Source: Discostella pseudostelligera (taxonomy: Eukaryota; Bacillariophyta; Thalassiosirophyceae; Thalassiosirales; Thalassiosiraceae). From it: DNA of 18,403 nt. The stretch covers positions 1 through 18,403 of the forward strand of contig JALLBK010000513.1 in the NCBI GenBank assembly GCA_036940085.1. Reading direction: 5' to 3'. Below, piece by piece: positions 1-6,677 of this stretch (positions are counted from its first letter, which is position 1; every line of letters begins with the position of its first letter). The position numbers and the translations under genes are program-made. The notes beneath the pieces are model-generated. The model made no database searches, was not told where the DNA came from, and saw only the letters and a list, made by a program, of their open reading frames with translations.

Positions 1-310
1 TGGATTTCTTTACGCCTGTCGAAGAATACGATGCTCCATAGAAGTAGGTGCATCCTAGTTGGCAGAACGTGTGGAAAAGATACCGATTTTCATTCACATC
101 CTTCGCAGCAATATGAAAAGGATAGGGTCGTGTGAGATGGAGAGAGTTTCCCAAGGGATCTTTTGCGTCCCATGGTCGTGTTGGCCCCACTGATCGATGA
201 GATGAGCTACAATCGGAGTGGCATTGGTCTTCTGTTCCAAATGTCACGCTTAATTGACAGGACGCAATGACTATGAGCAATTTTCCGCGACCTGGCCTTG
301 CATTATGCAT
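1..310 (-). CDS. N-terminus of a secreted or membrane protein (partial, runs off the left edge)
   Basis: Reading the minus strand from an ATG at 310-308 gives 103 codons without a stop, up to the window edge. The product starts MHNARPGRGK, followed by a hydrophobic stretch (LLIVIASCQL), a likely signal peptide for the secretory pathway. The lumenal part has a C-x3-C pair (CHSDC), a YPF motif about 30 residues on, and then FHTFCQLGCTYFY. The spacing C-x3-C ... YP ... C-x2-GC resembles the N-terminus of the TMEM59 family of endosomal/Golgi glycoproteins, but this is a visual resemblance only. The other minus-strand frames here contain stops. The gene is divergent from the PIH1 gene, with 112 bp between the start codons, so the two probably share a promoter. 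No function can be assigned with confidence. Confidence 0.6.
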   Translation of the reverse strand, partial: MHNARPGRGKLLIVIASCQLSVTFGTEDQCHSDCSSSHRSVGPTRPWDAKDPLGNSLHLTRPYPFHIAAKDVNENRYLFHTFCQLGCTYFYGASYSSTGVKKS

Positions 311-422
311 TGTTCGCGACTCCACAACCTGGGTGACATGAAGATGAATTATTCTTCTGTGACGATGCGACGAGAGCTTCAGCTTGCTCCCTGCAATTTT
401 GAAATTCAAAAGAAATTTCAAA
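311..422. promoter_or_regulatory. Divergent promoter between the left-edge gene and the PIH1 gene
   Basis: This 112-bp gap between two divergent start codons must hold both promoters and both 5' leaders. Its notable content is the perfect palindrome TTGAAATTCAA at 399-409 and an AATTTCAA half-site at 414-421, immediately before the ATG at 423. The same two elements occur in the IFT52/SPAG1 promoter. No convincing TATA box was seen. Confidence 0.5.
399..409. promoter_or_regulatory. TTGAAATTCAA palindrome (copy 1)
   Basis: A perfect 11-bp dyad just before the PIH1 start codon, followed by AATTTCAA at 414-421. The second copy is in the IFT52/SPAG1 promoter. Confidence 0.4.
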
Positions 423-2406
423 ATGGCCACAGGTGAGCACCGAATGGCGAGGTGCATTGAATGACGAGTTAAAAGTGATTCCTCTCAACTCAGGAAACAT
501 GAACGGGGCAAACGATACAATTGGTGCCTTTGATGATGACGCTTTGTCAGATTTCCAGCGCACGTTGATAGTCGCTGATCGGACCGATGGTCAAGATGGT
601 GGTGTAGTGATCACACCAGATCCGACTGGAATAGTTATCAAAACTCTGCTCATGAAAGAAAGTCAAAGTCACCTCCCGCTCGATGATTGCGTAGATGACT
701 CTTACCTCCCACGAACACTTACTAGTAACTACGCTGGAAATCAAAATAACGTCGCCGACACTTCAGATACAAATGTCACCAAGGTATTTCTCAACATTTG
801 CACTCATCCCCTCATCGCCGTCCCTGGCAAACGTAAAGGACTCGACGAAGGCACGGGCAAGGAGATTGATGGTTGGCGTTTACCAATATCTGTGGGCGAG
901 CTCCGTCCATGTTACGACAAAATGGGACTGCACTAGCCGCAGACTGTGTTTTGAACCCCAGTGTTGTTCGGGAGATGAATGTAGACTCGAACTATTTCCA
1001 CTGTGTCTGTGACTTTATCGTAGGGTGCGCCTCTAGAAAATTTGGACAGACATGGTTTGGTGGACATGACCTTGATAGGAGATTTAAGTTGCCGAAGATG
1101 AAGTATGCTGGATATGTCGATGAAACGACTGGTCTCCCCGCAATACCCGGGGACGTTCAACCCATCCATGGATCAGTGGCCAAACAANGTCGATGAAACG
1201 ACTGGTCTCCCCGCAATACCCGGGGACGTTCAACCCATCCATGGATCAGTGGCCAAACAACGAGTAAAAGGACACGGTGGGAAGTCATCCATCATCGAAG
1301 AACTACATTGCATCCCTTCCAAGCACACTGATTCTCGTAACAACGTTTCATTGGTGAACACAATCGCATCAGGGGTTGAGGTAGCACCAGCACGGGGAAT
1401 CGACGGATATCGCATTGAACTCTACATCAGTTACGACCAAATCTTGATTCCTATGTTAGAATTCTTGAGATTAGTTTCAGAAGCTGACATCGTTCCTCTG
1501 GGCCAACCGTTTCATACTCTGAGAGAGATCATCAAGTCTCCCGAGTTGAAGTCCTGCGATGAAGAAGACAATCTTCATGAATCCCAGCGATTGATTTCTC
1601 CACTACCAATCGAAGCCGCACTTTTTGTTCATGAAAACGGAGTGTTTTGGTTAAATGTGGTTATGACATGCGGTGAAAGCACGGGAATTAGATTGGATCA
1701 ATTTAGTATCATTGCCAAATGTTCCATCGGAACAAACTCTCCACTGTCGAGTATCCCCACAACCCCACCGACGGTCGAGTTATCAGCATTCACTCTCTTG
1801 GTATCTGGCGTAGAGTGCATACTGCCATTTCCAGTTGATGCACACCAAACGATCGTCGCAAACAATCCACACACTGGCGCTCTGGAAATCCGAATGCCAT
1901 TACTTCAATATTCAGGCCCTGATCCTGGTACACGACAATGGGAGCTCCAGAAAGCATTTTGTAGTGGAAATATGAGCGCGACGGTCGATGGAACGGTGGG
2001 AAGTCGCGACAGGGTTCTCGACAGCAGAAACTACGAGAGCTCGCGACTCGGCAGCACTGTTGAGGATGTCATGCTCAGCACTTACTTCCAGGATGTTTGC
2101 GATGACGATGCGGAGGAGGACTCTAATGATTCACAACAACTCCCCGAAGATGTTTTCCACTCGCAAGACATCCTCTCGAGGCACATTCTTCAACAGCAGA
2201 AGGAGGAATGCAACGCGCGTAGGATCACCAGGAACGAACATCGGCGCGATGGAGCAGACGTCGAATATATAACCGTCAATGAGTTGAGTGGTAGGCAAGG
2301 AAGCGTTCGCGACGATTGTGTTTCTCCAACACTGAAGATGGCCGAAAATGTTCTGAAGAATCAGTTATCAGATCATTGCAAAGGCTTTATCATGGGTCTA
2401 GTCTGA
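423..2406 (+). CDS. PIH1-domain protein, Kintoun/DNAAF2-type dynein assembly co-chaperone (frame broken in this sequence)
   Basis: Exon 1 is 423-432 (ATGGCCACAG) and intron 1 is 433-493 (61 bp, GTGAGC...CTCAG). The splice joins in frame to the ATG at 499. The PIH1 domain (about residues 43-210) shows TPDPTGIVIKT, KVFLNICTHPLI from residue 100, DGWRLPISVGE, LNPSVVREM and LDRRFKLPKMKYAGYV, all typical of the fold. A C-terminal CS-like segment (about 1780-1910) contains ILPFPVDAHQT and TGALEIRMP. PIH proteins are HSP90 co-chaperones that fold dynein heavy chains in the cytoplasm. Two breaks exist. The frame shifts by one base at the A run 919-922; one more A would give DKNGTALAADC, matching the family. 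The N at 1188 with a 72-bp duplication is an assembly join. Correcting both gives 1851 nt, or 616 residues. Kintoun is the best guess from length, but PIH1D1/D2/D3 are not excluded. Confidence 0.8.
1116..1260. repeat. 72-bp exact direct repeat around a single N (assembly join)
   Basis: Positions 1116-1187 and 1189-1260 are identical over 72 bp and separated only by the N at 1188. Removing one copy plus the N (73 bp) fuses the upstream PIH1 reading frame with the downstream one. This is the behaviour of two contig ends that overlapped but were joined by a placeholder base, not of a biological tandem repeat. The same 72-bp pattern recurs at 14191-14335. Confidence 0.95.
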
Positions 2407-2428
2407 GGCTTGATAACAGCTGTTTGAT

Positions 2429-2434
2429 AATAAA
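2429..2434 (+). terminator. Possible poly(A) signal AATAAA for the PIH1 gene
   Basis: The canonical hexamer AATAAA lies 23 bp after the PIH1 stop codon, inside the 59-bp gap to the convergent methyltransferase gene. Diatom polyadenylation signals are not strict, so this is positional evidence only. Confidence 0.3.
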
Positions 2435-2465
2435 TGTTAATGAAAGGTGAGTTAGTAATCTCTCT

Positions 2466-3906
2466 TTAGCAATGGAGCTGTCGTCGCTGCTCGACCCGCT
2501 CGTATAGCCGAAGCGACCGATTCCACGATGTGATTGCATCAGAAACCGCAACTCCTTCGCCATCGCCACCGCCATCAATCACCTCCTTCTTGTCCATGGT
2601 AGACTTAGTCACGACCCTACGGAATCCGCATTGAATAATAATACTTTCAATTTCCTTCTCAATCTCCGCCCGAAGTGTGAGCCGAGTGGACGTCACATCC
2701 TCAAGCTCGGGGCGTCTAAGTTTGCGCAAGCGAGTATTTGCTTTTCGATAGCTTGATACAATTCATAAACATCCAATTGCAAAATGATGAAATGAACAAC
2801 GAACTAAGTTATTGAACACAAACGATAGTATGTCATCTCTTACCACCCCGAAGGCTGCGGTTCAACCAACAAATATTTCGCCGTCCATTGACATGCTCTC
2901 TCGAGGAATGATCTCAATCCGTCGTCTCCACCATGAATGTGTATCCACATGGTAGTGCTGAAAATGGTCGTTAGATGGAATAATCGACCAGAGGGTGGCA
3001 GTGGTGGAGGCTGTGTAGTTGAAGTTACCCCTGTTGGCTGTTTCCCAACACCGACCGCAACTACTCCTTCTTCTCCATCATTTGCTTCTTTCAGCCCGAC
3101 GACATTTGCGAAAAAGGATGCACATGCGGCATTGTGCTCAATATCCGAATTCAAATCGCATTCCATAAATGTCGCCCTCATCCTAGTATTCATACTCTTC
3201 ATAGTTGTTGTCGTCGTAGATTCATTATAATCACCTTCACCCTCAACATGTGTAGTCGCGGTATTGTTTGAGTTGATATTGGTATGAATGTCCCTGTCTG
3301 ATGCAGGAAAAGAAGCCTTGCTCCCCGATACCAAAGAGGATGCACTAGCAGAAAAGTTGGCATTCGCTCGCTTCACAAGTTTAGGATCAATATCCACCCC
3401 AAGGACATTATATACCATCGAATATTCTTGATCTCCTTCCATAGCTGCACTAATGTCGTCGAGAAGAAGCGATGACGCCACAGCCGCTGTTAATTCTCCT
3501 GAATTGCATCCCAAATCGCAGTAGTAAATGTCGTGATTATAGCATTTTGTATTGGATGATGACTTTAACGATGTTGGTGAATCAGCTGCATTGTAAGTCA
3601 TTCGCAGCCGCTTATTCCCCTTCATCCTCATCTTCTCATCGCTATCATCATCATCATCCTCGTCGCCGTCATCGTCATTGCTATTTTTTTCTGATGGTAA
3701 TTGCAAATCTTCTCCCACTAGTCCACGACGAATGTGATGAAGTACCCCCGTGGAGGTCAATACTTGCAATCTGGCTTGGGGTGGATGGAAGGTTGAATAG
3801 TTTGGAAAGTTACCATATCGATGACCGCGATCTTTATCATCTAATATACTGTCTTCTTCTCGCTGATGCTGCTGCTGCTGCTGCTGGTGGTTGTGGTGGT
3901 GATTGC

Positions 3907-3938
<32 letters not shown>

Positions 3939-4030
3939 ATGATGTTGTTGTTGACGTCGACGACATCCTCCTCGTCGGCGTCGGTTGCTGCCGCTGCCGT
4001 CCCCGCCATCGCCATCGCCATGATTCTCAC
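2466..4030 (-). CDS. BCDIN3D: Bin3/BCDIN3D-type SAM-dependent RNA 5'-end methyltransferase
   Basis: There are two exons on the minus strand, 4030-2844 and 2751-2466, around a 92-bp intron (2843-2752, GTAAGA...TCAAG). The splice creates EPQPSGCYRKANTRLRKL, which matches the EPQPWKCYR...RLRKL signature of BCDIN3D. Total length is 490 residues. Motifs include GNFPNYSTFHPP (73-84), the SAM-binding loop DLGCNSGEL (172-180), GVDIDP (211-216), STTMWIHIHGGDDGL (from about 358), LLVEPQP, and SWNRSLRLYE near the C-terminus. Bin3 enzymes O-methylate 5'-phosphates of small RNAs (pre-miRNA and tRNA-His for BCDIN3D, 7SK for MEPCE); the substrate here is unknown. Unusual features are an N-terminal low-complexity region (Ser8, His and Gln runs, residues 1-60), an acidic insert (118-132) between the GNFP motif and the SAM loop, and a Thr/Asn-rich insert before the third motif. 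It is convergent with the PIH1 gene. Confidence 0.88.
3862..3950. repeat. CTG/GAT trinucleotide microsatellite inside the methyltransferase gene
   Basis: Two CTG/GCT runs (3862-3885 and 3904-3929) flank a GGTGGT-rich spacer and are followed by GAT and TTG repeats. On the coding (minus) strand they encode Ile, Ser, His and Gln homopolymers near the N-terminus of the Bin3-type methyltransferase. Being in frame, length changes here would mostly be tolerated. Confidence 0.85.
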
Positions 4031-4200
4031 CTCTCACGATCTCGACACACGCTTACTTTTCAACTCGACAAAACAACATTGCCTTTATGCGTATTTATTG
4101 AAATCATGTCATCCTCTTTCCCCCCTCCTTCACTCTGCTCCGTAATTGATGATGGCAAACGGCAAACCAAAGACTATCAGCAAGTAGGAGTACCATAATA

Positions 4201-4287
4201 CGTAGAATCCACGTGGAAGTCCACGTGGAAGTTGTGGCCGAGGGCCAGACTTCGGATTACACGTGGAAGGCCATACTTAATTCTACG
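4201..4287. promoter_or_regulatory. G-box cluster bounded by 8-bp inverted repeats
   Basis: Three CACGTG palindromes occur at 4210-4215, 4222-4227 and 4260-4265. The first two lie in a 12-bp tandem unit (TCCACGTGGAAG). All three share the extension ACGTGGAAG. The block begins CGTAGAAT (4201-4208) and ends with its reverse complement ATTCTACG (4280-4287). CACGTG is the classic site for bHLH and bZIP factors. The block lies about 180-235 bp upstream of the methyltransferase ATG at 4030. Alternatively the inverted ends could mark a tiny mobile-element remnant, but no target-site duplication was seen. Confidence 0.45.
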
Positions 4288-4526
4288 ACAAAAAGTTGGC
4301 TTTTTGGAATACTATTCCCACGTTCAAAAATCGCAAAGTCGCTAGCAGCTCGATGGGAAGTCGCTGTCGAGAGAAAGGTCAGTTGAAGGGCGGCTCGTAC
4401 TATCTACCTTTTGTGCTCTCGCTTGGGTTGTTTGCCATCGCCTCTGGAGTTTCGTCTTGCTGATGAAGGGAAACGTCATCCTCGTGATGCTGTGGCTGTG
4501 GTCTTCATTCGTCCTCATTGTCATCA

Positions 4527-4622
4527 TCAAGACAGCACCAGAGCATCAGGACCATCCGCATCGGCCACCCAGCGTGCAAAGAATATGAGTAGTCCTACAA
4601 GATAGTACAGAGTCGCAGGCAT
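4527..4622 (-). CDS. Possible 31-residue single-pass membrane microprotein or first exon
   Basis: An ATG at 4622-4620 opens a 31-codon frame. The product is MPATLYYLVGLLIFFARWVA followed by an acidic tail, ending in TGA at 4527. The hydrophobic block would span a membrane. Downstream on the same strand, another frame is hydrophilic and protein-like (HHEDDVSLHQQDETPEA). It could be joined by a very short GTGCTG...CCACAG intron, but that intron would be under 50 bp. No family was recognised, and a chance ORF is quite possible. Confidence 0.2.
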   Translation of the reverse strand: MPATLYYLVGLLIFFARWVADADGPDALVLS

Positions 4623-5055
4623 CATTCATGTCAAATCAGCACTTCGTGTTGGGCCACGTCGCGCAGTTGCTTGGTCGCTGGCGTGGGCAACACATAATCT
4701 TAGGACAGTCAAGGGTCTATGACTGTGAACAAGAGAGGCGACAATGCCCCACAGCAGCGACACCATCATTAATATGGGGAATCATGTTGCATCCAGTTGT
4801 GATTACTATGGTGATGAAAGAATTACTGCCATTATCTACCGATGCGTGGACGCCATTATTCATGGTCAATGAAACAAGCTACAATATCTTCGCGCAATAA
4901 TCTTGATTGACAATGAAGAATCAATTTCGGAGTGAAATGGATTTAGCTCGGTGAAATGGATGCGTCATATGTCATAGATGGCATTCGTATTGACGATGCT
5001 AAAGTCGTCACTGTTGGAGAGTATTCTCATACCAAATTGTCAAATATGTGATCCA

Positions 5056-6456
5056 TCAAAACAATTGTTTGTTCCCTTCGGACAAGAGCTGGTAAGTACG
5101 GACGAATATATTATGAGATACTCTGCCGAATCAACTCTCTCAATATTTATTCACTGCGCTTACCTGCTGAACCACTCGGTGCAAAATCTGCTTAGACAAT
5201 ATTCCATCGTCTGTGGCTTCTACGACATCGACATTGACATCGACATCGATTCCAAGAATCGATCCAGTTGCTTGGATGTATTCGTCCAATTTAGTATCAT
5301 CAGCAAATTGGTTTGTAATATTCGCGAGACGAACTCGTATGTCTGAGAAACATTCATCCAAATCAAATAGCTCAAGAGCCGGTGGTGGAGGATTCATCAT
5401 TTGTGGTGGATGAGTCGCCAACTGAAATGGTGGATGCGGGCATTCAAATTGTGGCTCTACGAGTGTGAGAGGCTCATACGGTACATTCAAGCGCCTGTAG
5501 AGATCAATAACCTCGGGAACATAATCGTTGTGCAGCCCAAAGAGATCGTTGCATAACATGCTTTGATAGTCCTGTGGCAGTGGATCGTTTTCGTGGAGGC
5601 AGGGTTTCACCAACTGTGCGAGAGATGAAATGTCGGGAACACATTCAATCTCTTCAAAGTCGCATCGTCCCATGGATGGATCGAATGAAACGTCTTGACG
5701 TAGAAGGAACCGAAATAGGACATTGCATAGCTGGGAATTCTCTTCCTTTTCAATCCATTCATCGGCAAACATATCGGAAGATCCCACAACAATCACCCGA
5801 CCCTGTTGCCCATCATGGATGTCATCTACTGACTCCCAGGCAGCGGCAATCGGGCAGTCGACTGGATATGACGTCGACCCAGACGACAGAAGTGTGCAGG
5901 CCGGGGATTCAACGCTCAGAGTTGTACCATTGGGATACACAAATGATAGCGACATACTCGCATCTATGCCGTCAACATTTTGGGTCATATTATTCTGCCG
6001 ATCCTCGTGGCGCCTGTGGTTGGCGTTCATCGGAGTGAACTTCTCAACACTAATCTCTGGCTGAACAATTCCATTCTGAATCAAGGCATGCTTTGGATGC
6101 AAGTAATTGCAGTACACCGCACGCACTAGCGTTGTTATGTCGATGCTTATTCCAAACATTCGAGTCAACTCGTTAAGGTTCGACTGTGATGCTTGCGTTC
6201 CGCCTTCGGATGAAAAGACAGCCAAAGATCCACCTTCGTCGACATAGTCCTTGAGTACGCGTAGTTCCTCATCTGTGAACTGTGATTGGGGAGAAGCAAT
6301 TACGAGTAGCACGCATTCCTTGAGTCGAGTTGGAGTGAGGCTTTCTTTGTTCACTTGAACCTTGAAATTCGATCTAAGCCTCCGTGAAAGGATACTGAAG
6401 TTTGCATTGGAATGATGGGTTTCACCCTTGGACACGTCGAAGATGATCATTTTCAT
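5056..6456 (-). CDS. IFT52: Intraflagellar transport protein IFT52 (IFT-B core)
   Basis: Exon 1 is 6456-5164 (431 codons, ending on a complete CAG). A 75-bp intron (5163-5089) with a strong donor CAG|GTAAGC and acceptor CCAG follows. Exon 2 (5088-5056) adds ten residues (LLSEGNKQLF) and the stop. Total length is 441 residues, normal for IFT52. The N-terminal GIFT/ABC-type domain shows IIFDVSKGETHHSNANF, RRLRSNFKVQVNKESLT, FTDEELRVLKDYVDEGGS and FSSEGG, then MFGISI and YLHPKHALIQNGI. The C-terminus has LELFDLDECFSDIRVRLANI, the usual helical region that binds IFT88/IFT46. IFT52 scaffolds the IFT-B1 subcomplex that carries tubulin and axoneme cargo into flagella. It is transcribed divergently from the SPAG1-like gene, 221 bp away. 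No frame lesion is visible. Confidence 0.93.
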
Positions 6457-6677
6457 TGCGGTTTAGCAAAGGATGACAGAAGCTCTGAAGGAAAACAACA
6501 ATCATCCAGTATCAGCCGCCGAGCAGCCTATCGGCTGAGTGGTTGAGAGTACAGTTGAAGGAATCTTTAAATTTCGGTTTCAAACAATGCCACAGAAGAA
6601 TTGAAATTCAATTTTAAAATGCGGTCTCAGACCCCTGAGGAAATCCTCTCAATAATTTCAATTCATCGTTGAGCAAA
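6457..6677. promoter_or_regulatory. Shared divergent promoter of IFT52 and the SPAG1-like gene
   Basis: This 221-bp gap separates the two start codons of a head-to-head flagellar gene pair. It holds several dyad elements: TCAGCCG/CGGCTGA arms (6512-6518 and 6532-6538), the 15-bp palindrome at 6599-6613 whose core is TTGAAATTCAA (6601-6611), and a second inverted half-site at 6654-6664 (AATTTCAATTC). GGTCTCAGACC is another dyad further on. The TTGAAATTCAA core and the AATTTCAA half-site both recur in front of the PIH1 gene. No RFX X-box was recognised. Confidence 0.55.
6601..6611. promoter_or_regulatory. TTGAAATTCAA palindrome (copy 2)
   Basis: This perfect 11-bp dyad lies 67 bp upstream of the SPAG1-like ATG and 145 bp upstream of the IFT52 ATG. 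It is identical to the copy at 399-409, which lies 13 bp before the PIH1 ATG. Its role is inferred from placement only. Confidence 0.4.

Larger units (their letters stand above)
4031..5055. other. Intergenic region upstream of the methyltransferase and downstream of IFT52
   Basis: No protein in this 1-kb stretch is convincing. It contains the promoter of the methyltransferase gene, a G-box cluster inside an inverted-repeat-bounded block (4201-4287), and a doubtful 31-codon minus-strand ORF with one hydrophobic helix (4527-4622). A 90-codon plus-strand ORF at 4628-4900 matches nothing recognised and lacks support. Confidence 0.5.

Noticed and set aside
433..435. GTG as start of the PIH1 gene
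   Set aside because: It is the first codon of an intron donor (CAG|GTGAGC). The ATG at 423 spliced to 494 gives an in-frame nuclear start.
1116..1260. Genuine tandem duplication in the PIH1 protein
   Set aside because: Copies are exact, abut a single N, break the frame, and have the same 72-bp length as the second site, so an assembly join explains them better.
3472..3930. 152-codon plus-strand ORF with Ala and Cys runs
   Set aside because: It is antisense to the Bin3 methyltransferase across the CAG microsatellite. The homopolymers come from the repeat.
4628..4900. 90-codon plus-strand ORF starting with ATG
   Set aside because: There is no known domain, splice support or conserved pattern, and the length is compatible with chance.
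5574..6064. Plus-strand ORFs opposite IFT52
   Set aside because: They are antisense to a well-supported coding region and have no recognisable features.
6457..6677. RFX X-box in the IFT52/SPAG1 promoter
   Set aside because: No sequence close to the GTTGCC...GGCAAC-type dyad was seen.
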